Assembly: GCA_036897625.1 (NCBI GenBank)
Contig: JAYMTA010000989.1
Span: 1 to 22,567 of the forward strand
Direction of reading: 5' to 3'
Source: Pelargonium cotyledonis
Taxonomy: Eukaryota > Streptophyta > Magnoliopsida > Geraniales > Geraniaceae
DNA: 22,567 bases
The notes under the pieces are model-generated. The model saw only the letters and a program-made list of their open reading frames with translations, had not been told where the DNA came from and did not search any database. How positions within the stretch are numbered: position 1 is the stretch's first letter; each line of letters begins with the position of its first letter. This document shows positions 7,273 to 18,060 of the stretch, piece by piece. A program made the position numbers and the translations under genes.

Positions 7273-10200
7273 CTAGATCACCGTTCCACTGGGAATCAAC
7301 GCATCCTTGATTACTGTAACAATCCCGCTCTTTATGAAATATCCGTCTGTTTCCCTGGCCGCTTCTTGCACATTGTCAGTGTTGAGGATCTGAAACATTG
7401 AAGATCCACCCCCCATCAGAATGTAGCAACTTTGAAATTACACAGGAAAACGATCAAGAACTTAGTTATACCTTCACATTGTCACCAATTCTAGCATTCT
7501 TGTCAATTATGGCTCTTTTGATGTGAGAGTTTTTGCCAATACCAATTGGTACACTGCCCTTTGCAGCCAGAAACCTCCTATCAGCATCAGTCTGGAGCAA
7601 GAAACACAGGACACGTAATTATAAATTCAAATGAAGATGCAAGTACGGTGATTTTTAACTAGCACCATTGGACCACCCTGATCACATTATGGAATTACCT
7701 CGTAATAATCTGCTCCCATCAACAACGTATCTTCTATGATTGCACCCTCAGATATGCAGGAACGAAGCCCAACCACAGAATGGTGAATTTTACAATTCTG
7801 CAAGGTGAAACAAAAGTCTCAGTAGACTTCCCTCAATTTATCACCATAGTTCCAACAACGGATGATGGGCATAAAATTTATTTGACAACGAAGAGCATGG
7901 ACAAGTTATATATTAGCATAGAGGAAACGAAATATCAAACTTGGATAATATACGGCAGAACGCCAAACTTTTCCAACAGGAAATACCTTGATCACACAAC
8001 CCTCACCAATAACACTATCGGTTACATCAGCATCAAGCATTTTAGAAGGAGGCAAATACCGAGGCTGGGTGTAGATTGGAGATGAACGATCATAGAAACT
8101 GCAAGGATAAATCAATACCATAATAAAGCTGTTGACCAAACTGAACATAATTGTGAGAGAAACACAGCATCACCACTTACCAACTTGGAAAAGTAGAATT
8201 ACCTGAAATCTGGAACTGGTTTTTTTGTGATCCCCAAATTGGCGTTGTAGAAAGCCTCAATTGTACCAATGTCTTCCCAGTAACCATCATACAGGTAAGC
8301 TTGCACCTAAAAAGATCAACAACAATATCATGACTTCAAAAATCTGAAACGATTAAATGCAGCAGATCAACTGAATTTGATGCAGGAATGTCCATTAAAC
8401 CATGATAAACCAATTTGTAACACTCAGACTACGTTTGGTACACTGTAATGGAAGGGAATGGAATGAGTATTCCAACCTGAATGCTCATTCCATGCAGAGC
8501 GTTCGGTAAAAACTCAGAATAAATTTTCATTCCAGGCAGAAAAGTTGTACTAATACTTGATTTGATTATTTTTATATCGAAATGAAGATGTACATTGTTA
8601 TTTTTTCCTGAATAATTTTTTATATAATTATAAAACATTATTAGATTATTTAAACATGAATAATGTTTTGACTTAACAACATTATTTTTTTTTTAAACGT
8701 TATTTGTTAAGCATTATTATCGCTTTTGAAACTTGATCATTTAAATGTGAATTTCTACTTACATTATTTTGATCTAATATAAATATTTAATAGTTATATA
8801 TTACATTATTTTGAAGTGGGGGAGGTAAAATGATTTTGTTGGATTGTTTGACTCCAGTCGATAAATTTGATAGTGCCAGTTTTTCTTATATTGGACGCTC
8901 TGCAAGTAAGGTGGCACATGAGCTTGCTCGACTTTCATTTTCTATGTTAAGAGAGTAGATTATTTCTTTCTATTTCCGTTCCAAATTCGAGTAGTGATTA
9001 TATTTTGAAAGATTTGGAATAAAAAGTTTGGTATTGTCACTTTTCAATGAATTAAAATTTTAACGTTACTTTATTTAAAAGTATTGTTGATTGCTTTTAG
9101 TCAATAACATAATGAAATAATTTAGTAAAATTATATATTATGATAAAAATTTTATGAAATTTAAAATATGACATACTAAAATTTTAATTAACGTATATGA
9201 TATGATAAAAATATATGATGTATCAATAATTTGTTTTCAAATTTTTCATTCTAGGATAAGCTAGAATACTCATTCCCTAGGATGAAATAAGGAATGGTTT
9301 GCAAGGAAAAAGCTGGAATGGGCTTTACTCTGGGAATGGGCTTTCCAGCTATTCCTGCATGTACCACAGGAATAAAAATGTTGGAATGAGCATTCAATTC
9401 CATTCCTTTCCTGCGTACCAAACATACCTTGCCTAATAAGCTTTCTACTTTTTCTTCTTTACTTTTAAAGGGTAAGTAGACTTTGTCAAACCATAGGGAA
9501 AAGCAACACAAATCTTCAGCTGAAGAGGACTGCAATATATGGTCTCTAGACCACCTATGACACACTTTTAAAGAACTTGTGCTGTATAACAGTTCAGGAA
9601 AAGCCAAGCCTACGCCAATCTTCCTCTTCGTGAGTATCCAATTAAAACCACACCCATCAGCAGGAATCCGATTCTTTTCTCTGTTCCTGATGAGATCTAT
9701 TGCTCTTCAATTACAAAAAGACCAAATCCTAACTTCTACTTCATATTTGGGCAGTAATGAACTAATGATACACACACAATATCATACAAGAAGGAAAGAA
9801 AATGCATACCCTCATCCCAATAGATGTTGCACCGGGAATAACTTCACTTCCAAAATCATTAGCTCCAGGAAACTTATCCCGTAGAAGACTTAGCATCGCA
9901 TCTTTGCTAACCACATATATACCCATGCTAGCAATAAAAGGCATTTCTTTAGCTCTCTCATCATCAAGACCTAAAATGGTAGTGTCAACCTGAAATAAAA
10001 CATCCAGCAAACAAAGTGTTATCTCCCTTTAGCAATCAGTTTGATGAGTAGAAAATAATGGTAGCTGATTGTTAACAATTAAGAGAATATACCTTCATAG
10101 CTTTCAGTTGTTCTCCCTGTGGTTTCTCAGCAAATTCAATAATACGTCCTTCTTCATCAATCTTCATCAATCCAAATGCAGTTGCACGCTTTTCATCCAT

Positions 10201-11783
10201 TGGCAATGCTGCTACAGTGATATCAGCATCCGTTTCTCTGTGTGCTTGAATGAATTTCTCATAATCCATACGGTACAAATGGTCCCCAGCAAGAACCAGA
10301 AACTCAAGAACATTGTGCTCCTCAAACAACCACAAATACTGCCTCACTGCATCAGCTGTACCCTGTATATTACGGACCAAACTTCATTAGATAGGCTTAA
10401 AGTAAACACAAGAGTACACGCAAACCAGATTATTGTTTACAGAATACAAGTAAAAGCCTGAATTCTCAAACCGACAGCTAATATCAATGTAGCACACACA
10501 AATACACAATCTTTTCTCAAATCCAAACAGACATTCGAACAAAAGGAAAACTGGAACATAACACAAGGGCGATGCAGAGATTGTTACCTGGAACCAATTT
10601 GGGTTCTCAGGGCTCTGCTGAGCAGCAAGAACTTCAACAAACCCTTCATTCTTGTATCCACCCATGTTGCTAGCATATGCTCGCGAAAGGTGACGGTTGA
10701 GGGATGCAGAATTGAATTGGGTAAGCACATAAATCTTTGATATGTTACTGTTCAAACAATTGCTCACAGGAATGTCAATGAGCCTGTAATTTGCACCCAA
10801 AGGAACAGCAGGCTTAGCTCTCTTCTTAGTAAGTGGATAAAGACGGGTCCCAGCACCACCTCCAAGTATAATTCCCAGCACACTCTGAAAAGAAATAACA
10901 TTAAAAAAACCATTGATTTTATCAAACAAAGGTAAGAGATAAAATCACTCAAGGGTCCCTACCAAATCAATAAACCAATGCAAGGGGAGTGAAAAGATCA
11001 CCAAATATACCATTTTGTTGGCAAGCAATCACCACATCATCATTACTAATTAAAAAGGAAGTGTACTTATTAACCAATAGCTCAGGGAAGTTTTTTAATT
11101 TAATGCTTTTAATAACAATTTGATTCCATGTCGGCAACCAAAAAGCTTATTCCTTGTTGTCCAGTTCATTCTTTTAAGAAAGAAAATTTATTCCATGATT
11201 TTTAAAACTCAAATCTCCCTGACAAATTAAATCAGTTCAAGCTAAGTACATTCATCTCTAAATCAACACTATTCAATCGAATGCATGAACAATACTACCG
11301 ATCAATTTCACTATATAAAACACAAAATTAGTTAAAAAAAACTTATTACATAATACAGAAAAAAACAAAAATCCAATAAACAAAACTGACAAGAAGAACG
11401 TGCATATTGAAACAATCACAACAGAATTCAACCAAAGCATTACTCGGAAACCTACATCAACAAGCAAATTCCAACAATGTCCGAAAACAGAGCAAACTCA
11501 CTTGGCTGGCGTCGGGATCAAGGCAAGTCTGCGAATTCCTAGAATCAGAAACAGCCCTGGGCGAAACAAACAACGACCTCCTCTCGCCGACACCTCCGTC
11601 GCGGCGGCGACCGGTTGCTCCCAGTGCGGCGGCTCTGGAAACGATCTTCTCCCCCAAGAGCTGAGAACCGGAGAAGGACAGGTTCTGCGGAGCCACCGCC
11701 TTGCGGCCGCAGTGATTAGAGGAGGACGAGGCGGCGGCGGAGGCGGAGGAAGGCACCGATCTCAGGGCTCCAACAGCTGCCAT
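7273..11783 (-). CDS. APS1: ADP-glucose pyrophosphorylase small (catalytic) subunit, plastid precursor (9 exons)
   Basis: Catalyses glucose-1-phosphate + ATP to ADP-glucose + PPi, the committed step of starch synthesis, as an alpha2-beta2 tetramer with large subunits in the plastid stroma. Minus-strand exons: 11783-11502, 10884-10588, 10362-10093, 9989-9810, 8306-8203, 8098-7987, 7797-7699, 7591-7472, 7389-7273. They join without frame breaks to 526 residues, close to the ~520 known for this subunit. Residues 1 to ~70 are a Ser/Ala/Arg-rich transit peptide. Then come QTCLDPDAS with C87, the conserved redox cysteine forming the inter-subunit disulfide; the nucleotide-binding GGGAGTRL (102-109) and [20 protein letters not shown] with catalytic-type D220; FAEKPQG with K273 for glucose-1-phosphate; a C-terminal beta-helix part; and [13 protein letters not shown] (509-521) with the activator-site lysine. 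All nine exons begin and end at good GT-AG sites. These features point to an active small subunit (ADG1/APS1 type), not a large subunit. The symbol follows family usage. Confidence 0.97.
8431..9427. mobile_element. ~1 kb non-autonomous element with inverted ends inside intron 4 of the pyrophosphorylase gene
   Basis: The left end reads CGTTTGGTACACTGTAATGG and on to GGAATGGAATGAGTATTCC. The right end, reverse-complemented, reads TGTTTGGTACGCAGGAAAGG and on to GGAATTGAATGCTCATTCC. These are imperfect terminal inverted repeats of about 45 bases, rich in GGAATG. The interior is very AT-rich with no transposase-like frame. GTTTGGTA ends are common in plant hAT-like short elements, but no clear target duplication was found, so the superfamily is not settled. 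It accounts for most of the 1503-base intron (8307-9809). Confidence 0.7.
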
Positions 11784-12200
11784 TGTAGCTCACAGTACAC
11801 ACTCACAGTCACAGCTACTATACTCTCTGTTGAATGTGATAGGAAATGAGAGAGAGAGAGAGAGAGAGACTTGGAGAGAGATTTTAGATTTTATGTGGAG
11901 ATGGTGAGAAATCGGATGCGTCCTTGGGATCCGTAATGCCCACCCATTTTGCATCAATTTACGGGCCGTGGCACGTAGATTGTTGTGATTTCGCGGGAAG
12001 AGGAGGAGCATTTTGGGAATTTGGTTTGTTTTTCTAAATTTGGAAATATAGAAAAAAAAGCTGTTGGGATTTTAGAAGAACAGAAAAATCTGAGTGGTCG
12101 ACTTGGTAGATGTCGTTTCTGGATTGGGTGTTGCGTTTCACATGGAGCCCTTCGCTACCGTCCGTTGTATTTATTTATTTTTATTTTGTTTTAATAAATG
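11784..12200 (-). promoter_or_regulatory. 5' UTR and promoter region of the pyrophosphorylase gene
   Basis: Reading leftwards on the minus strand, this holds a pyrimidine-rich leader containing a (TC)11 run (11848-11869) and an ATAAAAT motif near 11890-11897. GGCCC- and GTGG-containing blocks lie around 11940-11975. TSS and TATA assignment are not certain. Confidence 0.45.
11848..11869. repeat. (GA)11 microsatellite, read as (TC)11 in the leader of the starch gene
   Basis: Perfect dinucleotide run, followed by a further GGAGAGAGA. CT-rich leaders of this kind are common in plant genes. It is likely polymorphic in length. Confidence 0.9.
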
Positions 12201-13880
12201 CTCACCGTTAAATCTTCAAGCATGTGACATGGAAGGCACTTCCTTAATTCAATGGTAGGACATATTTGTATTAATTTATTTTAAATAGGGCCATTCCAAG
12301 AATTCTCTCAGGAATAATTTAATGACATGTATTTCTTAGATACCATATTCAAAGATTTTTGTTTTTATTTTGTAATTTACAATCTTGTTCGTTATTTATT
12401 AATTGCTGCAATTTTACATGAATGGTTGAAGATGATTTTATTATAAGTCATGGTAACTTCACGATGGTGTAGTGACGTCTATTGACGAGCTAAGAGTGTC
12501 AATATAACCCGGTGATAAGGTCTTGATAATGTCAGTGTGTCAAGGTAGCGAAAATATCATTACTCTATGAAACTTCAAGTTGGACCTTTAAGATGAACTT
12601 AGAACGTAGATCTGAAAACTACCAATTGGATGTACTTCGCCCCAGACCTCCAATATGTGCTAACTAACAACTTAGCGGCACCGGTCCTCATCAGGGTAGT
12701 CTACTAATGCAAGCATGACTTTCCACAGTTGGGTCTTCTCTAGTTCTCTTACTCTATTGGGCTATATGAAGGCTTCACATGTATAAGGTGATTTTGTGTG
12801 TTAATTCATGTTAGATCAAATTGAGATGTCCAATAGCGTTGGATCGCGTCATGCCACGTCAAGTTGACAACATCTCTTACTAACGGAAGCCATAACAATT
12901 TGATGTCATAAGCTCGAGATCAATCCACGGGTGTGATTAGGAGCCAGCAATCGTGGCCCAAGCGAGGCTAGGTATTGCTATTGTAAGCGTATTTTCTTTT
13001 TCGTTTTTTACTTGACGATGATAGGTGACGTAAGGTTGGGAAGGGGCATGATATTAAGCCCACAATCATGAGTTAAGTGAAATCACAAACGATAACATCA
13101 ACTTATCTTGTAAAGATTTCTCATATGTTGCTCATTAGGTGTGGATGGATAACATCAATCATGTTTATCTTTCAAGTCTTGATCCTTACACGCCCATGCA
13201 TGAGTAGAAGTGGCAATCATGTCAGTCCTCTAAAATTGGACTAGACAAAAAATTTGCACATTTAGTTTGTTAGGTCAATTCTTATAAGCTCGGGTACATC
13301 CCCTCATGCAAGGCAAGCGACTGCATGCTTCGTCGACATATACAATTTGCAACCATTGAAATCTAACACTCAAATCATCACTTAACATATTAGAAAGTTC
13401 GAATTATCATCGGTATTTCGGAAAAATCTAATAAGTTCTAATGTTTGAAAAAAAAAATAGAGACATTCTTATTGGAAAAGAAGAAAGTATTGGTGTTGTT
13501 GATAGAGCATGTGAGTTGAAGTTGTTTTGTCACTTTGTGAGCTGTGGCTCAACACAACTACTTTAGATATTTATTTTTATATTGCTTATTTAAATGTTGA
13601 TTTTTATTTTAAAATTTTTGAAAAAGAAAATTAGAAATTGCTGAACCGTTGGAGATCATCTAATTATTGGCTCATATGTACAAGAAATGATCGGCAGCGG
13701 TTGAAATTAATACAAGAAGATACTGATTGATTGCATGATAATCAAGTTCGATTATGGCCATTTTGGCTTTATTATTTTCGTTAACAATCACATATTTAAT
13801 ACAATTAGAGTTAACAATTTGTGTCGTAGCAAGACATACGACATAAACACAACACAAAATAGCGTACACATTTAGTATCA
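12201..13880. other. Gene-free region, probably degraded repeats
   Basis: No open frame with recognisable protein features exists on either strand. The stretch 12440-13400 has a more balanced composition than its flanks, which fits an old, decayed transposable element, but I found no terminal repeats, primer-binding site or polyprotein motif. The rest is AT-rich. Confidence 0.4.
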
Positions 13881-14127
13881 CACTACAAAAAACTGGGTTT
13901 TTTGCGAGCAAGCAAATGGAGAGCAAATTGTGAGGAACTTGTGAGCAAATTCTTGCTCGCTAATTACTCGATATTCGCGAGCAATTAGCGAGCAATTATG
14001 CTTAGCGAGCAAGTTGCGGACTTGTTTTCAGCGAGCAACGGTTTGCTCACCATTTGCTGGCAAAATGCTCGCAGACAGAGATTGCTCGCAAAGTGCTCGC
14101 AAAAACAGTTTTTTTTTTTTTGTAGTG
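13881..14127. mobile_element. CACTA-type non-autonomous element (247 bp) with dense GCGAGCAA repeats
   Basis: It starts CACTACAAAAAACTG and ends CAGTTTTTT...TTTGTAGTG, so the ends form an inverted repeat CACTACA(A)nCTG differing only in A-run length. CACTA is the signature of the En/Spm superfamily. The interior carries five exact GCGAGCAA copies mainly in the left and middle part and TTGCTCGC or TGCTCGC copies mainly at the right, like transposase-binding subterminal repeats. The whole element could fold as one long hairpin. It has no coding capacity. The 3-bp flanks (TCA and CGA) do not match. Confidence 0.8.
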
Positions 14128-14245
14128 CGATCATGTGGTGTTCGTGTTGAGTCTTTAAAATACGCACACAAGGTTAATTAGTTGTGACACACCCCACACG
14201 CCTAAATGTGTACAATTAATTAAGAGTAAACTTGTAAATTAATCA

Positions 14246-14365
14246 TAATCGTGTCAAATGTGTTGTGTTGTGTCGTGTCGTGCCAAACATGTTGAGTTTT
14301 GTAAATGTGTTGGTTCCATTATGCATAATGTGTGGTGTTGTGTCGTGTCGTGTCGTGTCAACACG
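14246..14365 (+). repeat. TGTCG/TGTTG pentamer-rich satellite-like stretch
   Basis: Contains tandem TGTTG and TGTCG units (TGTTGTGTTGTGTCGTGTCG, then again GTGTCGTGTCGTGTCGTGTC at about 14340), followed by CAACACGAC in inverted sense. CGTGTC-type repeats are often part of decayed plant transposons. The related phrases continue to about 14460. Confidence 0.65.
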
Positions 14366-14500
14366 ACTCAGTAAGCTATCGTGTTAGACATGCTATGTTG
14401 ATAAACTTGTTGAGACATTTAACACGATTATTAAACATGTTATGTTTGTATTGAGTCGTAATTCACATACCTACTGATTGACGTACACACAATCATATCG

Positions 14501-14636
14501 TGAAGCCCATATTCAATTTCATTGCTTTCCTATTTGTAGTGATGCCCATATTCATGTTTGGGCCATTCAAAACTAAACATCATTGAGGCCCAAATTAACT
14601 TTTACTTATTTGGGCTTTACAATTCTCGGCCCACTT
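14501..14636. promoter_or_regulatory. Cluster of five Site II (TGGGCC/T) motifs without an adjacent gene
   Basis: GCCCA at about 14503, TGGGCC at about 14567, GGCCCA at about 14590, TGGGCT at about 14612 and GGCCCA at about 14629, in both orientations. Such clusters bind TCP factors in promoters of growth-related plant genes. No coding region can be seen within 1.5 kb on either side, so this may be a relic promoter, a promoter of a non-coding RNA, or a transposon part. Confidence 0.4.
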
Positions 14637-14639
14637 TTG

Positions 14640-15555
14640 TAAACTACAAAACCCGAAGCTAATACCAATTTCCAACTACTTTACATGCTGTTGTAGTTCT
14701 TTATGAACAAAATATCATATTTTGATGCATGAGATCATCTAATAAATATAATATAAACACATAAAAATATGAAATCATTTAAACATCACAAAGTAAGATA
14801 AAAAAAACTATGACAGAAAGTTCACCTTTTTTTTGCATATTTTACATTGTTTTCCTAAAGTTTAGGCTTTTTTTTTGGGTAAATAAAATAATAGTAGTAG
14901 TTTGTTAATAGGTCATATCTATTTTTGTTAGAAAGGTTTTGTTTTTTTCCGGATGGCAAAAAGTTTAAGAAAAACAAAGATTTCAAGTTGTGGGTTAAGG
15001 CATGTGATCGGCCTAGTATAATCCCTTGTACTATATATTACACTTATTAACAATTATTACTTTGAGTGCATATACGATACCTAATCATCTAAATTTGCAC
15101 CAAACGATTTTAATGACACATTTTCTACATTCAGTTTGTGTATATAAAATATCATTAAGCTAAATTATAATTTGCGTATATGATTCAACAATGTATTAGT
15201 ATATTATACTAATGATAAAATAATTACATTATAATTGATCATCACCAATTCACCACCTTATAAGGGTTGAGTGTATTGAAAATATAATTTCAATTTCAGC
15301 ATATAACTTTCAGTTGTATATCATTATTATTTTTTTCGATAACAAGAAGTTGTCTAAGTCATTAATTAACAAATATTTTGAAGATATGAATTATAATTTG
15401 CATTATATTTATCTTAACAGACCAATTATTGTAGAATTCATAGTATTCAATATATAAATTAGGTAAAAGAAATGTTAAAATTAAGAAGAAAGTTATAAGA
15501 TTGGTTGGTGCCAACCCATCCAATAATGGAAGAAGAATATATAATAAGAATAATA
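14640..15555. other. AT-rich gene-free region
   Basis: Very AT-rich with many homopolymer runs. A TATATATTACAC stretch near 15030 and runs of T near 14828 and 14865 are the only local features. No coding, RNA or repeat structure is recognised. Confidence 0.5.
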
Positions 15556-15795
15556 CTCCCTCCGTCTCAAAATGAGTGTCTTGTTTCAATTGCATTTTTG
15601 TTCCAAAATGAGTGTCTTGTTTCTTTTTCTAGTAAGTTAGTTATGCATGAATTGTCAATAATACTCTTATAAAAAATTAGTTAAAATCTCTCACCATATG
15701 ATCATAAGGATACAATAGTAAACATAGCACACTAATTAATTTTTTCTTAATTTTTTTTAAAATAAAAATAAGTACTCATTTTGAAACGAATGGAG
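15556..15795. mobile_element. Stowaway-like MITE (240 bp)
   Basis: The left end CTCCCTCCGTCTCAAAATGA pairs with the right end, whose reverse complement is CTCCATTCGTTTCAAAATGA. The element is flanked on both sides by TA, the target of Tc1/mariner elements. CTCCCTCCGT is the standard plant Stowaway terminus. The subterminal phrase CAAAATGAGTGTCTTGTTT occurs twice in tandem at the left, a layout shared with the element at 21692. Confidence 0.85.
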
Positions 15796-16254
15796 TAATA
15801 TTTAGTAGGGTACTTTGTATGCAAGAGCAATTGATTGAATTGGATCACATAATTATACTTTTTGAGGTAATTTTAACTTTACGCTGGACTTTAAGAAAAA
15901 AAGAAAATAGTAGCGAGTATTGAGTAGAAGTAGAGGCACACGCACGGGTGGGGTGGGGTCTTGTCCGAATTGTCCCCACTCTGGCTAATGATTCGGTGCT
16001 GTTTGGTTTGGGTTGGGACCACATGCTTGCACATGCGTTTTTTCTATTCATTTTTTTTAAGCAAAATAATCTAACAATTTATTACGTCAAATCAAAAGAT
16101 AGGTAATACTATATCAAACTTGTTCTTCGAGTATGACAAATCGACTGTACATCTAATTGGCTCATAAGTCACTTGGTTCGCTGATTGACACCAAAAGAAA
16201 AAAAATGACACCACCAAACTTAGTTACAATGGCTAAAAAACCTTAAATAGTCAC
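15796..16254. other. Gene-free spacer
   Basis: Contains a GC-richer patch at 15930-16040 including GGGTGGGGTGGGGT, and AT-rich sequence elsewhere. A 68-codon frame on the minus strand over the patch has no domain I recognise. Confidence 0.4.
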
Positions 16255-16682
16255 AATGGCCATAGCTCAGCCCTGGTGGCGGAGCTGGAAGGACTCAGGG
16301 CAGGTCTTGGGTATGTTTGAGACAAGAGTTGGAAGAAGGTGAAAGTGGCAGTGGACTCTATGGTGGTGGTCGAGCTTGCTTTTGGGATGGCAACCGGCAG
16401 TTGGGTCATTGTTGGGATTTGCGCTGATATTCGTGATCTTCTGAATGAAGAGTGGGAGGTTGAGATTGGTCATGGATATCGAGATGGGAATCGGGTCGCG
16501 GATAAATTAGCTAATCTTGGCCTGGTGGCTATGGACAGTTGGGTTTCGTTTGAGCAACCTCCGGCGGCTGTTGCTGAGATCGTTCGTGAGGATTTGAGGG
16601 GGGGTGTCTGGTCTGAGGTGCATTTCGGCGATGGGTGGCTCGGTGTAGTCGGCTTTTCGTCTCTGTTTCTACCCAAAAAATA
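16255..16682 (+). pseudogene. LINE-type RNase H domain remnant, 5'-truncated, with an in-frame stop
   Basis: The plus-strand frame reads SSALVAELEGLRAGLGYV, then a TGA at 16318-16320, then DKSWKKVKVAVDSMVVVELA and, further on, GYRDGNRVADKLANLG. This is the RNase H fold of plant non-LTR retrotransposons (RVT_3 class): the Glu of AELEGL, the Asp of AVDS and the Asp of RVADKLA fall in the expected order. The TGA occupies a position that is usually Trp, a one-base change. The frame ends at LPKK in an A-rich tail (ACCCAAAAAATAA), as expected of a LINE 3' end. The composition is clearly GC-richer than the flanks. The reverse transcriptase is absent. No clear target duplication was seen. Confidence 0.8.
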
Positions 16683-17640
16683 ATGGAAAACATTGAAATC
16701 ATACCACCAATCTGAATAATCTATTTCAAGACATTGAAATCCTCTATTATAATCTGAACAACACGAACAACTGACAACAAATATTACACTTGAAGTTAAA
16801 AACGACTACGTAGAAAGTTCTACCTACTATTCCTCGTCAGTCGTTACTACCGAGTATGAAGTCTGATTTGGCAACAAAATCGAAGACTGGTATATCATAG
16901 CCATTAAATATTGTTGAGTGATAACGAACATATGATTCATTTAGAGTCAATTCTTAAAGTGAGTGGTGACCACAAAATTGAATTAGAATCTGTACATGGC
17001 CGTGACCTATGATGTAGCTTGCAGAGATGCATGAATAGTAATTAATGAATGAGTTTAATTAAAAGGCATGCAGTACGTGGTAACCCAATATGGAAGAACA
17101 CACTAATTAAGGCAAGCATTGATTTTGTGGAGCTATAGCTACAGTTGTGCTACATATGCAACACATGTAACTCTTTGTGCATGCATGCATGCATGGCTTA
17201 ATCTATATAGACATCTAGGCTTAGGCTATAATATATATTGAGTGGTCCACAGATCTGCACTATTAATTCATTATTCCGATTAATTAATTATGTATTGCTT
17301 CTTGATTAAGATACAAAAGCCTGCATATATTATTGGTGATCATAATGCACATAAACATATGAATGGAAGCTATCCATATTTTGGTCCTTTTTTTATTTGC
17401 TTGGTACTTTTTAATAACCAACTCATTTTTGTGAAACATCGATTGGAAGATATTGTTGGATTTTAGTAATCATTTTATATTAAAGAGATAATTTTTAATA
17501 GTGGATAATATAGACTATATATCAAAGAAAATCTATTGATTTTTCTATAAAATGAAAGGGTTATGCACTTCATGGAGGTCTTATTTTTAATAATAGTATA
17601 ATACCAATCATACCGATGGCGTATAATAAGTTTACTCGTG
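16683..17640. other. AT-rich gene-free region
   Basis: No coding potential. A GCATGCATGCATGCATGG run (17180-17196) gives overlapping RY (CATGCATG) motifs. TA-rich stretches such as TAATATATATTG near 17230 occur. No other feature can be supported. Confidence 0.5.
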
Positions 17641-18060
17641 TACAATTACCATAAGGAGAGCTCATCACGCTTCCTTCGTTTACACGAACGCCACAAAAGA
17701 ACTCCAAATCACAAGAAGAATTGACCTCCAAAAGGTTCTTTCTTTCAACACCTTCCCGCCACTAAACACCTCATCTCGTCGGATCACCTCTAAACCTTCC
17801 TACCTAACCAAGACATCGTCAAGACCCTTGCTATACTTAGACATCTAGAAACTACCAATTAAAAGTTGTAGATGCCCTTATACGGGTTTCGATCGTTCCC
17901 AAAATGCTCAAAGGGCATATGAAAGCCTCTTAATTCGTTTGACCCCGCGATTGACGTGCCTGAAATATTAGAGCTCAAATATCGAGTAAACGATGACGCG
18001 GATCTCACTTTTTCAACAACAAACCACGCCACGACGCAAACCACGCCACGACGCATTTCT
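17641..18060. other. GC-richer island, probably a fragment of an unidentified transposon
   Basis: This block contrasts with its AT-rich flanks and contains a perfect 17-base tandem repeat near its right edge. A minus-strand frame (18056-17859) is open for 65 codons but shows no recognisable domain. The sharp compositional edges suggest an inserted element. I could not find its termini. Confidence 0.4.
18021..18054. repeat. Perfect 17-bp tandem duplication
   Basis: AAACCACGCCACGACGC occurs twice back to back. The exact identity implies a recent slippage or a repeat-repair event. Confidence 0.9.

Noticed and set aside
7780..8085. 101-codon plus-strand frame
   Set aside because: Antisense shadow of exons 6 and 7 and intron 6 of the pyrophosphorylase gene.
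11400..11849. 149-codon plus-strand frame with a glycine run
   Set aside because: Antisense to the transit-peptide exon; the Gly/Arg richness simply mirrors the Ser/Ala codons of the transit peptide.
12201..13880. An LTR retrotransposon in the balanced-composition stretch
   Set aside because: No paired long repeats, primer-binding site, polypurine tract or gag/pol motif could be found by eye.
13878..14130. A 3-bp target duplication for the CACTA-type element
   Set aside because: Flanks are TCA and CGA, which do not match. The element call rests on its termini and internal motifs only.
17859..18056. 65-codon minus-strand frame in the GC-richer island
   Set aside because: Its N-terminal part is made by the 17-bp tandem repeat and no protein family is recognised.
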